A stretch of 64,000 nucleotides of DNA from Aquimarina sediminis (GCF_002895435.1 NZ_POYJ01000014.1:62001-126000); one strand, 5' to 3'. Shown: positions 44,007 through 54,529, numbered from the stretch's first letter. Notes: generated by a model not told the origin, from the letters alone. Made by a program: numbers and translations.

Positions 44007-44174
44007 TATTTGTTATAAGGTGTTTATAACCAGTATGTTGTTTGTTTTTTTTATTTTATCCTTTATTTTTATATTTTATTTTTTTTAACATAAAATTTCC
44101 TCAATACAGCGCTCTTACTGAGTTCAACCATAAATGAATACATATATAATCATTATATTAGGAATTGGTAAGTA

Positions 44175-46412
44175 ATGATGAAAAGGAAGAAATATATGAA
44201 AGTATGGAGTGTAAGTATTAGATGGTTTATAGCAATATTATTTCTTTATCATACAGGTTTCAGTCAGGAAAAAATAAGCATAGATTATACAGAAAGTACT
44301 GTTTCTCGTTTAATTAAAAATGACAGTATTGTAGAGGCTCGAATGCTATTAGACAGTGTATATAATATTGGAAAAAACTCAGTTAATAAAGAGTTTTTGG
44401 TGTTATATAATTACAAGTATGGATTAATATTTAATAGCTCAGGGAGGTATAAAGAAGCGCTAGCCTATTTGACCAATGCTCAAAAGATTTCGAACAAACT
44501 TCTTGATAAACCCTATGAATCTGGGATTTTAATGATGATTTTGAGAGTTTATAGAGAAAGCCATATGCATAAGGAGCTAGATAGTTTGTATCCTATTGCT
44601 GTTCGCAGAAACAAACAAAACAATGATATAAGAAGCTTTTTTAATCATACTGATTATGTGATTAGTTGTATGAATAGAGGGCAATATAAAAATGTAATAC
44701 GTACAACTGAGCAGGTTCTTTCTGATCTTGATCAGGTAGATTTTAGTAAACAAAGCCCGCGAGTTCAGCTTTCGGCAAATAAAGTTCTTCGAAACGAACT
44801 TAAATTGTATTTGGCCATTGCATTAATTGAAGAGAAAAAAGAATATAAAAAATCATATAAATTACTTAATCAATTAGAAACAGATTCTCTTTTCTTTGTA
44901 AAAAGAGAAAGAGATGAATATTTAAGATTAATCAAGCAGTATAAAGCACGTTACTTTTATGAATATGATAAAAATATCGACTCTGTATCTTATTATCAGG
45001 CACTGTCTAATAAATATGAAGAAATCTACATAAGAAAGTTAAAGGAGCGAGCTTCGAATGCAGATACCTTTATTTATGAAATAGCTAAAAACAAAAGCGA
45101 TATAGAACAGTTGTCAGTTATAAACAACAAAAATGTTCAACTAAAAAAGAACTATATTCAGATAAGTTTTTTAATTGGTTTTTTGTTAGTGCTGGCAATC
45201 ATTTTTAGTGTCTATGTATACAAATCAAATACTCATAAAAATAGGATCAACAGAGAGTTAAAAGAGAAAAACACGGAGCTTTTGGCGGTTGATGAAGAGA
45301 GAAATCAGTTTTTTTCTGTGATAAGTCATGAATTAAGAACGCCCATATATACCATACAAGGTCTAGTTGAGGTAATGGAGGATGCAAAAAACGAAAGTCA
45401 AAGAAAAGAATTTCTAAAAACACTCAAGTTTTCCAATAACCATTTATCAGGATTGGTAAATAACGCATTAGAGTACTCCAAGTTTCGATTAGGAAACGTA
45501 AGATTGAATAAAGATGCTTTTTTTTTAGATGAGATGTTATTAGAGATTTGTAATTCGTTTGCCCATCAACTTAGCCAAAGCAACACAGAATTACATGTCA
45601 ATATCTCAAAGGATGTAGAGACAAATGTTATTGGAGATCGGTTAAAGCTTTCTCAGATTTTTATCAATCTTATTTCTAATGCTATTAAATTTACTTCGAA
45701 TGGAAATATTTGGCTGAATGTAATACGGATTGCAAATACCAAGAATAAGACAAAGCTTCATTTTGAAGTGAAAGATGATGGTATAGGTATCAAAAAAGAG
45801 CTACAATCTGATGTGTTTAATGGATTTAAAGGAATACAACACATTGACAAACATAATGGAGGCTCTGGACTTGGGTTGTATATTGTAAAAAGATTTATCG
45901 AAGACTTGTATAAATCTACTATCACTTTGGAGTCAGAGCAAAATAAGGGGACTACTTTTTCTTTCGAAATAGAATTGGAAAGAAACTTAGAAAAAAAATC
46001 TCCTCCTTCGATGGTAAAAGATGAAGATTACAAAAATGTATTAAAGGGATATAATATGTTGGTGGTAGATGACAATACGATCAATCTGATGATAACAAAA
46101 AAAATACTAGAAAATGCAGGTGCAGTTTGTATAACTGCGAATAATGGTATTGAGGCAGTAACATTGGTACAAGAAAATAGTTTCGATATTGTTTTTATGG
46201 ATATCCATATGCCTGAACAAGACGGTTTAGAAACAACAAAAAAAATAAGAGCATTTAATGAAGATGTGATTATTATGGCACTTACAGCTGTTGATTTAGA
46301 AAATATGGTTACCCAGATCTATAAATCTGGGATGAATGGTATAGTAACCAAACCTTATAAGCAAAGTGATTTGTTTCAAAAGATATTGTCGTTTACGAAG
46401 TCAAAAAAATGA
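44175..46412 (+). CDS. Hybrid sensor histidine kinase with receiver domain
   Basis: A 745-aa protein with a signal/anchor, about 290 helical TPR-like residues outside the membrane and one membrane helix near 327-347 (ISFLIGFLLVLAIIFSVYVY). A HisKA domain follows with His385 (VISHELRTPIY), then an ATPase domain (INLISNAIKFT, DDGIGIK, GSGLGLYIVK) and a receiver with Asp676 (VFMDIHMPEQDG). The layout mirrors the kinase at 12501-14933. No response regulator gene is adjacent, so output partners are unknown. Its 3' end overlaps the terminator of the leftward amt gene. Confidence 0.93.
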   Translation: MMKRKKYMKVWSVSIRWFIAILFLYHTGFSQEKISIDYTESTVSRLIKNDSIVEARMLLDSVYNIGKNSVNKEFLVLYNYKYGLIFNSSGRYKEALAYLTNAQKISNKLLDKPYESGILMMILRVYRESHMHKELDSLYPIAVRRNKQNNDIRSFFNHTDYVISCMNRGQYKNVIRTTEQVLSDLDQVDFSKQSPRVQLSANKVLRNELKLYLAIALIEEKKEYKKSYKLLNQLETDSLFFVKRERDEYLRLIKQYKARYFYEYDKNIDSVSYYQALSNKYEEIYIRKLKERASNADTFIYEIAKNKSDIEQLSVINNKNVQLKKNYIQISFLIGFLLVLAIIFSVYVYKSNTHKNRINRELKEKNTELLAVDEERNQFFSVISHELRTPIYTIQGLVEVMEDAKNESQRKEFLKTLKFSNNHLSGLVNNALEYSKFRLGNVRLNKDAFFLDEMLLEICNSFAHQLSQSNTELHVNISKDVETNVIGDRLKLSQIFINLISNAIKFTSNGNIWLNVIRIANTKNKTKLHFEVKDDGIGIKKELQSDVFNGFKGIQHIDKHNGGSGLGLYIVKRFIEDLYKSTITLESEQNKGTTFSFEIELERNLEKKSPPSMVKDEDYKNVLKGYNMLVVDDNTINLMITKKILENAGAVCITANNGIEAVTLVQENSFDIVFMDIHMPEQDGLETTKKIRAFNEDVIIMALTAVDLENMVTQIYKSGMNGIVTKPYKQSDLFQKILSFTKSKK

Positions 46413-46438
46413 GCTTTCAAAAAAGAAGAAAGCTCATT
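46401..46438 (-). terminator. Terminator of the amt transcript
   Basis: AATGAGCTTTC (46408-46418) and GAAAGCTCATT (46428-46438) form an 11-bp stem; read leftward it is followed by a T-run. It overlaps the kinase stop codon, so the two converging genes share this structure. Confidence 0.75.
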
Positions 46439-46464
46439 AGAAAAAAAAGTAGATGTATTATGTT

Positions 46465-47715
46465 TTAGTGTTGATTGATTCTAAAATCCGGATAAGCATC
46501 CATACCATGTTCGTGACTATCTAACCCATCGATTTCTTCTTTTTCAGAAACTCTGATACCAATAGTTTTCTTTAGTGTATATATAATAAGGAATGCTGAG
46601 GCTAGACAAAACCCTCCAACGATTATAATACTAAGACCTTGAACTAGGAACTGATCGAATCCTGCTTTGGCTCCAAAGATACCAACAGCGAGAGTACCCC
46701 AGATACCGCAGATTAGATGAACAGCAATAGCACCTACAGGATCATCCAGTTTTAAACGATCAACTAAGGCTACACCCAAAATAATGATTATACCGGCAAA
46801 TAGACCAATGATAACAGCTTCATTAGGAGTCATTAGATCTGCTCCGGCAGTTATTCCTACTAATCCTCCTAGAATACCGTTTAAAAACATAGTAAGATCA
46901 TAGTTTTTGTATAATATAGTAGAAAGCACGAATGCACCAACACCTCCTGCCGCGGCGGCAAGACAAGTAGTAACTAGTACTAACGATGTGGTCTCTGGGT
47001 TGGCAGAAAGTACCGACCCTCCATTAAAACCAAACCAGCCTAACCAAAGGATAAGAACCCCTGCGGCTGCCAAAGGTATATTGTGCCCTGGTATTGCTTG
47101 TGGTTTTCCTTCAGTACTAAATTTACCTATTCTGGATCTTAATAAGATAATAGCTACAAGAGCGGCCCATCCACCTACAGAATGCACCAGAGTAGAACCT
47201 GCAAAATCATAAAACCCTTCAGCTTTGCCTATGACCAAAGTAGATAAAAAGCCCTGTCCCCATTGCCAGGAGCCTACTATAGGATAAACAAGTCCTACGT
47301 ATAATATTGTAAATATCATAAAAGCTCCTAGTTTAATACGTTCGGCAACAGCGCCAGATACTATAGTTGCAGCAGTAGCAGCAAACATTCCTTGGAATAA
47401 AAAGTCTGTCCACCAGGTGTAGCCACCATCCGCATATTCTGGAGTCATACCATTCTCGGGAGCTGCAATCCCGAATCCTGCAAATTTAAGGAATCCAAAA
47501 TCTCCTTCTTCAAATCCTGGATACATAAGATTAAACCCTCCTATATAATACAATAGTAGCCCTACACAGATGATAAATACATTTTTAAATAATATATTGA
47601 TAGTATTTTTTTGACGAGTTAGCCCTATTTCTAAAAAAGAAAACCCTAAATGCATGAAAAACACAAGTGCAGTACACACCATCATCCATACGTTGTTTAT
47701 AGTTAAAAATTCCAT
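46465..47715 (-). CDS. amt: Ammonium transporter
   Basis: This 416-aa Amt/MEP/Rh-family channel protein has about 11 membrane segments. Family marks include the start WMMVCTALVFFMHLGFSFLEIGLTR, DFAGSTLVHSVGGWAAL (region of the first pore His), WLGWFGFNGGS, and HLICGIWGTLAVGIFG (second pore His region). It admits ammonium for assimilation. It is followed upstream (58 bp) by a P-II gene in the same direction, the standard pairing in which P-II blocks the pore when nitrogen is plentiful. The C-terminal tail (SEKEEIDGLDSHEHGMDAYPD) is the usual cytoplasmic regulatory end. Confidence 0.96.
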   Translation of the reverse strand: MEFLTINNVWMMVCTALVFFMHLGFSFLEIGLTRQKNTINILFKNVFIICVGLLLYYIGGFNLMYPGFEEGDFGFLKFAGFGIAAPENGMTPEYADGGYTWWTDFLFQGMFAATAATIVSGAVAERIKLGAFMIFTILYVGLVYPIVGSWQWGQGFLSTLVIGKAEGFYDFAGSTLVHSVGGWAALVAIILLRSRIGKFSTEGKPQAIPGHNIPLAAAGVLILWLGWFGFNGGSVLSANPETTSLVLVTTCLAAAAGGVGAFVLSTILYKNYDLTMFLNGILGGLVGITAGADLMTPNEAVIIGLFAGIIIILGVALVDRLKLDDPVGAIAVHLICGIWGTLAVGIFGAKAGFDQFLVQGLSIIIVGGFCLASAFLIIYTLKKTIGIRVSEKEEIDGLDSHEHGMDAYPDFRINQH

Positions 47716-47773
47716 TGTTTAATTACTTTTTATGTTGTTTTTGACTGTATAATTTTATAATCGATAAAGATTG

Positions 47774-48112
47774 TTAGTTTAATGTGTCTCCTCCTTTTTC
47801 ACCAGTACGAATCCTATATGCTTCTTTGATATCAGAGATAAAAACTTTTCCATCTCCAACTTCTCCTGTTTTTGCAGCTTCCAGAATAGCATCTATTGCG
47901 GCTTTTTCAAAATCATCATTTACAACAATTGATATGTATCTTCTTTGTATATCAGAAGTACTATAAGAAATACCTCTGTATACACTTCCTTTTTGTTCAT
48001 GTCCCACACCGGTTACATCCCAGTATGAGAAAAACATAACACCTTTATTATGTAAAGCTTCTTTTACAACACGATATTTAGACCTCCTGATAATCGCTTC
48101 AATTTTTTTCAT
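47774..48112 (-). CDS. P-II family nitrogen regulator
   Basis: I choose the ATG at 48112 (112 aa), which gives the standard MKKIEAIIRRSK start; three residues earlier is another ATG. The P-II fold is evident: T-loop region GHEQKGSVYRGISYSTSD with Tyr50 at the place of the GlnB uridylylation tyrosine, a B-loop TGEVGDGKVFI and a C-terminal IKEAYRIRTGEKG. It likely senses 2-oxoglutarate and ATP/ADP and controls the ammonium channel gene that follows it. It is divergent from gltB. Confidence 0.93.
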   Translation of the reverse strand: MKKIEAIIRRSKYRVVKEALHNKGVMFFSYWDVTGVGHEQKGSVYRGISYSTSDIQRRYISIVVNDDFEKAAIDAILEAAKTGEVGDGKVFISDIKEAYRIRTGEKGGDTLN

Positions 48113-48147
48113 AAAGAACAAATGTTAAAATTAATGTTAAACCTGTT

Positions 48148-48155
48148 CAAAAGTA
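48148..48155 (-). promoter_or_regulatory. -7 promoter element of P-II/amt operon
   Basis: Read leftward, TACTTTTG matches the TAnnTTTG -7 consensus. It lies 36 bp before the P-II ATG and probably drives P-II plus amt. Confidence 0.5.
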
Positions 48156-48221
48156 TATGTTTTTGATTTTAACCACTAAAAAAATAGGGTATTGATTTTA
48201 ATTTTTATCATTTATAATAAA

Positions 48222-48245
48222 TGACCCCGTAAAAATTAGGGGTAT
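48222..48245. other. Hairpin in the P-II/gltB spacer
   Basis: ACCCC (48224-48228) and GGGGT (48239-48243) pair around a 10-base loop and are followed by T residues in the rightward direction. The spacer of 437 bp between the P-II and gltB starts is otherwise gene-free. Confidence 0.35.
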
Positions 48246-48302
48246 TTTATTTTTCAGTTCAAAAAATGATAATTTGATACTGCCAGATTCCGGTGATTTT
48301 AG

Positions 48303-48316
48303 CGAAAACGTTTTCG
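48303..48316. promoter_or_regulatory. LacI-like operator palindrome in P-II/gltB spacer
   Basis: CGAAAACGTTTTCG is a perfect 14-bp palindrome with the central CG typical of LacI-family operators. It lies roughly midway between the divergent P-II and gltB starts and could control either promoter. Confidence 0.45.
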
Positions 48317-48549
48317 TTTAAATTTATGATTATCAGTTGTCTGTAATACTTATAAAAATCACAGATTTTTACAAAAAACACATTATCAGATTCATAATTA
48401 GAAGTCATTATTTTATGATTATAATATTCAAAAAGGTGTTTTTTTAGAGAGCTCAGAAAAGTGATGTTGAATGATTCTATTTTCTTTTTCCTTCCTTAAT
48501 GATTTGTTAATTTCATCAACTTGAAACACTTTTAGAATTGGAAAATATT

Positions 48550-51500
48550 ATGAAGAAACAAGGAATGTATCTACCAGAATTTGAACACGACGCATGTGGT
48601 GCCGGATTCATATGTAGCCTCGAAGGGAAAAAATCAAACGATATTATTCATAAAGCTTTAGAGATTCTTGAAAAATTAGAACATCGCGGAGCGGTAAGTG
48701 CGGATGGGAAAACAGGAGATGGAGCAGGAATTCTTATCGATATTCCTCATGACTTTTTTATAGAACATTGTGATTTTGTATTACCCGAAGCTGGTGAGTA
48801 TGCGGTTAGTAATGTTTTCTTACCTAAGAAAGAAAATCAAAGGAAATTTTGTATCGATACATTCGAGAAGAATATTATAGATCAAGGACTTGTTTTGTTA
48901 GGATGGAGAGATGTTCCGGTAGATTATAGCCACCTAGGAGAAATTGCAGCAACAACAGAACCTTTTATTAAACAAATATTTATTGGCAAAGAGAATAGTG
49001 ATCAAAGTTACTTTGACTTTAATTTAAAACTGTTTACCGCAAGAAAAATTACAGAGCACACCATATATGAGTCTAAACTATCCGAAAGTAAGTTTTTCTA
49101 CTTGCCAAGTTTGTCTACTAAAACTTTGATATTCAAAGGGCTATTAATGCCGGAGGATATTAAACTTTATTATACAGATCTAATGGATCCTAAAGTAGTG
49201 ACAAGACTAGCTTTGGTTCATCAACGCTTTTCAACAAATACATTTCCAACTTGGGATCTGGCACAACCTTTTAGGTATATGTGTCATAATGGAGAGATTA
49301 ATACCTTAAGAGGTAATGTTACCAGAATGCGATCCAGAGAAGAGTTACTAAAGAGTGAGTGGTTTGGCGATGATATTAAAAAAGTATTACCTGTTGTACT
49401 CAAAGGTAAGTCTGATTCTGCATCTATGGATATGGTAGTAGAGCTATTATTGATGACAGGAAGGTCGCTACCCGAAGTAATGATGATGATGGTACCCGAA
49501 GCCTGGGAGAAAAACCCAGAAATGTCTGAAGCAAAAAAAGCTTTTTATGAATATAACTCCTGTACAATGGAGCCTTGGGATGGACCGGCATCTATACCTT
49601 TTACTGATGGTAACTATATAGGAGCAGTATTAGATAGAAATGGACTTAGACCTTCTAGGTATAGTGTAACCAAAGATGGGTATGTTATTATGTCTTCAGA
49701 AACCGGAGTAGTTGATCTAGAACCCGCTAATATCGATTATCATGGTAGATTGGAACCTGGTAAAATGTTTTTGGTGGATATGAGTGAAGGCCGCATAATT
49801 AATGATGAAGAAATCAAAGAAAAAATAGCTTCAAAACATCCTTATAGAGAATGGCTGGATAAGAATTTGGTTCATTTAAAAGATATTCCATACAATGATT
49901 GTCCTTTGTTTTTGGGAGAAGAAACAGTTGCAAAGCGAAAAGAGGTATTTGGATATACCCAAGAAGATATAGATACTATTATTGCTCCTATGGGGCAATT
50001 AGGAAAAGAACCAATTGGTTCTATGGGATCAGATACACCGATCGCAATACTTTCAGAACGCCCACAGTTGATTTATAACTATTTTAAGCAATTGTTTGCC
50101 CAAGTAACTAATCCACCATTAGACGGAATTCGGGAAGAGTTAATTACGGATATTAGTTTAACATTAGGAGCTGATCATAATATATTTGATGTTAACGAGA
50201 AACACTGTAACAAACTAAAAATTCAAAACCCCGTAATATCTAAAGAAGATCTTGATAAAATAAAAACATTTACTGATAAAGGTTTTAAAGTAACTTCTAT
50301 CCCAATGCTCTATAATATCAATAGAGGGCTAAACGGTTTAGAAGATGCTCTTGAAGCATCCTTAAAAAGCGTATCAGATGTCATTGATGAAGGAACAAAT
50401 GTCGTAATTCTTTCGGATAGAAATGTAAGCAAACACAGAGCTCCGATTCCGGCACTATTAGCATGTTCTTATGTAAATAGTGGATTACAAAAATTAGGGA
50501 AACGTTCTAAAGTAAGTATCATTATAGAGTCTGCAGAACCTCGTGAAGTCCATCATTTCGCATTGTTGTTTGGATATGGAGCAAGTGCTATTAATCCATA
50601 TATGGTTAACGAAATTATTAGAGAACAAATAGATGAAAACAATATTACTGATCTAACTTTTGAAGATGCTATATATAATTACAACAAAGCCGTTGGAAAA
50701 GGTGTGTTGAAGGTAATGAATAAGATTGGTATTTCTACTTTGAATTCATACAGGTGTTCTCAATTATTTGAGTGTATTGGTATTAACACTAAAGTGGTAG
50801 ACCAATATTTCCCTAATACCGCTACCCGTATTGAAGGTATCGGATTGTATGAAATAGAAAAAGAAATTGCTAAGCGCCATAAAAGAGCATATGTAGAGCA
50901 GGAGGTAGCAGCAAATTTGAGTTTAGAAATAGGAGGGCAGTATCGATGGAGACGTAATGGAGAAAAACATCAATTCAACCCATTATCTGTTGCCAAATTA
51001 CAAAAATCGGTTAGAGATAATGATGCTAAAACATATGCCGAATATGCAAAACTGATCAATGAGCAATCAAAAGCGTTAATGACAATTCGTGGCTTACTAG
51101 AGTTTTCTAATTATGATCCTATTTCAATTGATGAAGTAGAGCCTTGGACAGAAATCGTAAAGCGTTTCAAAACGGGTGCAATGTCATATGGATCTATAAG
51201 TAAGGAAGCTCATGAAAACCTTGCTGTGGCGATGAATCGTATCGGTGGAAAAAGTAACTCAGGAGAAGGAGGAGAAAATCCACTTCGTTTTTATAAAGAT
51301 GTTAATGGAGACTGGAAAAACAGTGCCATTAAGCAAGTAGCTTCTGGTCGATTTGGAGTTTCTTCAAATTATCTAACAAGTGCCAGTGAGATTCAAATTA
51401 AAATGGCGCAGGGAGCCAAACCAGGAGAAGGAGGACAGTTACCAGGACCAAAAGTAAATCCTGAAATAGCAAAAACTCGTAACTCTACGCCTTATGTTGG

Positions 51501-53052
51501 GCTGATATCACCACCACCGCATCACGATATTTATTCTATAGAAGATTTATCACAACTGATATACGATCTAAAATCAGCTAATAGAGATGCTAGAATAAAT
51601 GTAAAATTAGTATCAGAAGTAGGAGTTGGTACTGTAGCTGCTGGTGTAGCCAAGGCTAAGGCAGATGTCGTTCTGGTTTCTGGTTTTGATGGAGGTACAG
51701 GAGCCTCTCCTCTTACATCATTGAAGCACGCAGGTTTACCATGGGAGTTAGGTATTGCAGAGGCACAACAAACACTTGTTGGTAACAACTTGCGTAGTCG
51801 AATTGTATTAGAATGTGACGGGCAATTAAAAACGGGACGTGATGTCGCGATAGCATGTTTGTTAGGAGCAGAAGAGTTTGGTTTTGCTACGGCACCCTTG
51901 GTAGCTTCGGGATGTGTTATGATGCGTGTATGTCATCTTAATACTTGCCCGGTAGGGATTGCTACTCAAAACCCTGAATTACGTAAAAAATTTAAAGGTA
52001 AGCCAGAACATGTTGTAAATTACATGTATTTCGTAGCTCAGGAGTTACGAGAGATTATGGCGCAATTAGGGTTTAGAACCATCAATGAAATGGTTGGACA
52101 AGTAAGTAAATTAGACCATAAAAAAGCAATTGATCATTATAAAGCGGCAGGTGTAGATTTAACACCCATTCTTCATCAGGTAGATGTACCATCTGGTACG
52201 GCAATTCACAATACAGAAGAGCAAGATCACAATTTAGAAAAGTCTATAGATTTTAAAATCATAGAACAGGCACATCCCGCATTATTCCGTAAAGAAAAAA
52301 CAGCGTTGGATTTTGATATCTGTAATACGGATAGAGCAGTAGGTGCTATTTTAAGTAATGAAATCTCTAAAATATATGGCGCGCAGGGATTACCAGAGAA
52401 TACATTGAAGTTAAATTTCACTGGGGCTGCCGGACAAAGTTTTGGAGCATTTGCTACTAAAGGATTGACTATGGTGGTCAACGGAAATACAAATGACTAT
52501 TTGGGGAAAGGGCTTTCTGGAGCTAAATTGATTATCAAAGTTCCAGAAGAAGCAAGTATTGTTCCTGAAAAAAATGTTATTACAGGTAATGTAACTTTAT
52601 ATGGTGCCACAGCCGGAGAAGTATATATAAACGGTAAAGCCGGAGAAAGATTTTGTGTTCGTAATTCTGGAGCAAAAGCTGTAGTTGAAGGAATAGGAGA
52701 TCATGGGTGTGAGTATATGACAGGAGGAGTTGCAGTTATATTAGGTGAAGTAGGAAGAAATTTTGGAGCAGGTATGTCTGGAGGTATAGCTTATATCTAT
52801 GATCATAAAAAAACATTTGAGGCGCATTGTAATAAAGAAGCACTTAACCTCGATCCCGTCAAGGAACAAAAGGATGTTGAGGAACTCAGAACATTAATCG
52901 AAAACCATTATAATGCTACATTAAGTCCTCTGGCTCAAAGAATTCTGGAGAATTGGGAAAGTGAATTGCCAAAATTCATTAAGATTTTCCCAGAAGAATA
53001 TAAGCAAGCATTGATACGATTAAAAGCAGAAGAAAAATTAGCACAAGCATAA
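48550..53052 (+). CDS. gltB: Glutamate synthase, large subunit
   Basis: About 1500 aa from the ATG at 48550 (the upstream TTG at 48538 is less likely). GltB makes glutamate from glutamine and 2-oxoglutarate. The amidotransferase domain should begin at the mature Cys in EHDACGAGF. The central and FMN-binding domains follow (GGKSNSGEGGENP, GFDGGTGASPLTS), with the 3Fe-4S cysteine triad in CVMMRVCHLNTC, and a C-terminal beta-helix rich in glycine (GDHGCEYMTGG). The family length is normal. Directly downstream is gltD, so both subunits form one operon. The divergent P-II/amt pair completes a nitrogen-assimilation locus. Confidence 0.97.
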   Translation: MKKQGMYLPEFEHDACGAGFICSLEGKKSNDIIHKALEILEKLEHRGAVSADGKTGDGAGILIDIPHDFFIEHCDFVLPEAGEYAVSNVFLPKKENQRKFCIDTFEKNIIDQGLVLLGWRDVPVDYSHLGEIAATTEPFIKQIFIGKENSDQSYFDFNLKLFTARKITEHTIYESKLSESKFFYLPSLSTKTLIFKGLLMPEDIKLYYTDLMDPKVVTRLALVHQRFSTNTFPTWDLAQPFRYMCHNGEINTLRGNVTRMRSREELLKSEWFGDDIKKVLPVVLKGKSDSASMDMVVELLLMTGRSLPEVMMMMVPEAWEKNPEMSEAKKAFYEYNSCTMEPWDGPASIPFTDGNYIGAVLDRNGLRPSRYSVTKDGYVIMSSETGVVDLEPANIDYHGRLEPGKMFLVDMSEGRIINDEEIKEKIASKHPYREWLDKNLVHLKDIPYNDCPLFLGEETVAKRKEVFGYTQEDIDTIIAPMGQLGKEPIGSMGSDTPIAILSERPQLIYNYFKQLFAQVTNPPLDGIREELITDISLTLGADHNIFDVNEKHCNKLKIQNPVISKEDLDKIKTFTDKGFKVTSIPMLYNINRGLNGLEDALEASLKSVSDVIDEGTNVVILSDRNVSKHRAPIPALLACSYVNSGLQKLGKRSKVSIIIESAEPREVHHFALLFGYGASAINPYMVNEIIREQIDENNITDLTFEDAIYNYNKAVGKGVLKVMNKIGISTLNSYRCSQLFECIGINTKVVDQYFPNTATRIEGIGLYEIEKEIAKRHKRAYVEQEVAANLSLEIGGQYRWRRNGEKHQFNPLSVAKLQKSVRDNDAKTYAEYAKLINEQSKALMTIRGLLEFSNYDPISIDEVEPWTEIVKRFKTGAMSYGSISKEAHENLAVAMNRIGGKSNSGEGGENPLRFYKDVNGDWKNSAIKQVASGRFGVSSNYLTSASEIQIKMAQGAKPGEGGQLPGPKVNPEIAKTRNSTPYVGLISPPPHHDIYSIEDLSQLIYDLKSANRDARINVKLVSEVGVGTVAAGVAKAKADVVLVSGFDGGTGASPLTSLKHAGLPWELGIAEAQQTLVGNNLRSRIVLECDGQLKTGRDVAIACLLGAEEFGFATAPLVASGCVMMRVCHLNTCPVGIATQNPELRKKFKGKPEHVVNYMYFVAQELREIMAQLGFRTINEMVGQVSKLDHKKAIDHYKAAGVDLTPILHQVDVPSGTAIHNTEEQDHNLEKSIDFKIIEQAHPALFRKEKTALDFDICNTDRAVGAILSNEISKIYGAQGLPENTLKLNFTGAAGQSFGAFATKGLTMVVNGNTNDYLGKGLSGAKLIIKVPEEASIVPEKNVITGNVTLYGATAGEVYINGKAGERFCVRNSGAKAVVEGIGDHGCEYMTGGVAVILGEVGRNFGAGMSGGIAYIYDHKKTFEAHCNKEALNLDPVKEQKDVEELRTLIENHYNATLSPLAQRILENWESELPKFIKIFPEEYKQALIRLKAEEKLAQA

Positions 53053-53065
53053 AACGATATTGAAC

Positions 53066-54529
53066 ATGGGAAAGATAACTGGATTTTTAGAATTTGAAAG
53101 AGAGATTGAACAGTACCAACCTGTTAAGGATCGTATAAAAGGATATAAAGAGTTTACGGTAGAAATGCCCGAGAAAGAACTCAAAAACCAAGGAGCAAGA
53201 TGTATGGATTGCGGCATCCCATTTTGTCATAGTGGATGTCCGCTCGGGAATTTAATTCCCGATTTTAATGATGCTGTATATCGTGGTAAATGGGAGAAAG
53301 CGGCAAAAATATTGCATTCGACAAACAATTTTCCTGAATTTACAGGGAGATTATGCCCTGCTCCTTGTGAAGAAGCCTGTGTGTTAGGAATAAATGAAAA
53401 CCCTATTACCATTGAGAATATAGAAAAAAATATAGTAGAGCAAGCTTTTAAGAATGGTTGGATAACTGCAAATCCACCAAAAGAAAGAACGGGAAAAACA
53501 GTAGCAATTATAGGATCAGGACCAGCAGGTTTAGCCACAGCACAACAATTAAATCGTGTAGGGCATTTGGTAACTGTTTTTGAGAGAGATGAAAAAGTAG
53601 GTGGGTTACTGCGTTATGGGATACCTGATTTTAAGTTAGAAAAACAAGTAATCGACCGTAGAGTTGCAGTTTTAGAGGAAGAAGGAATCATATTTAAGAC
53701 TAAAACAGCAATAGGTAAAGATATTAAAGCAGACCAACTCAAAGCTGATTTTGATGCGGTAGTATTGTGTACAGGAGCCACGGTTCGTCGTAATTTACCG
53801 GTTAAAGGATCCGATCTCAAAGGTGTAGTACAAGCCATGGATTTTTTACCTCAAAATAATAGGAGAGTTGATGGAGTCAAGGATTTAGGAGAAGAAATAC
53901 TAGCGACTAACAAGGATGTTATAGTTATTGGTGGAGGAGATACAGGATCTGATTGTATAGGGACTTCCGTTCGTCATGGAGCAACTTCTGTCACTAATTT
54001 TGAAATTATGGGCAAAGGAACCCTAGCACGTCCTGCGCATCAACCTTGGCCATTCTGGCCAATGAGATTACGTACAAGTTCATCTCATCAAGAAGGAGTA
54101 GATCGTAATTGGAGTATCTCTACCAAAGAATTTTTGGGAGACAAAAATGGTAATCTTATAGGATTGATAACTATAGAAGTAGAATGGGTCAAAGAAAATG
54201 GTCGTTTTACTTTAAAAGAAATAGAAGGTACCGAGAAAGAATGGAAATGTGAGTTGGCATTATTGGCATTAGGGTTTACGGGATCAGAAACTACCATTGC
54301 AGAGCAACTTGGTATTGATATGGACGCCAGAACAAATATAAAAGCAACAGAAGAAAACTATAAGACCAATATCAAAGGTGTTTTTGCTGCGGGAGATACT
54401 CGTAGAGGACAGTCTCTAATTGTTTGGGCTATAGCAGAAGGTAGGCAAGCGGCACACCATGTGGATACTTACTTAATGGGAGCTTCTAATTTGCCACTTA
54501 AAGGAGAAGGAGATTTGCCAAGAATATAA
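53066..54529 (+). CDS. gltD: Glutamate synthase, small subunit
   Basis: 487 aa from the ATG at 53066. The N-terminal ferredoxin-like part has iron-sulfur cysteines in ARCMDCGIPFCHSGCPLGN and LCPAPCEEACVLG. Two dinucleotide-binding folds follow: FAD site AIIGSGPAGLATAQQ and NADPH site VIVIGGGDTGSDC. The C-terminal AAGDTRRGQSLIVWAIAEGRQ is family-typical. It passes electrons from NAD(P)H to the large subunit. It starts 13 bp behind gltB, so they are co-transcribed and the subunits are co-stoichiometric. Confidence 0.97.
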   Translation: MGKITGFLEFEREIEQYQPVKDRIKGYKEFTVEMPEKELKNQGARCMDCGIPFCHSGCPLGNLIPDFNDAVYRGKWEKAAKILHSTNNFPEFTGRLCPAPCEEACVLGINENPITIENIEKNIVEQAFKNGWITANPPKERTGKTVAIIGSGPAGLATAQQLNRVGHLVTVFERDEKVGGLLRYGIPDFKLEKQVIDRRVAVLEEEGIIFKTKTAIGKDIKADQLKADFDAVVLCTGATVRRNLPVKGSDLKGVVQAMDFLPQNNRRVDGVKDLGEEILATNKDVIVIGGGDTGSDCIGTSVRHGATSVTNFEIMGKGTLARPAHQPWPFWPMRLRTSSSHQEGVDRNWSISTKEFLGDKNGNLIGLITIEVEWVKENGRFTLKEIEGTEKEWKCELALLALGFTGSETTIAEQLGIDMDARTNIKATEENYKTNIKGVFAAGDTRRGQSLIVWAIAEGRQAAHHVDTYLMGASNLPLKGEGDLPRI

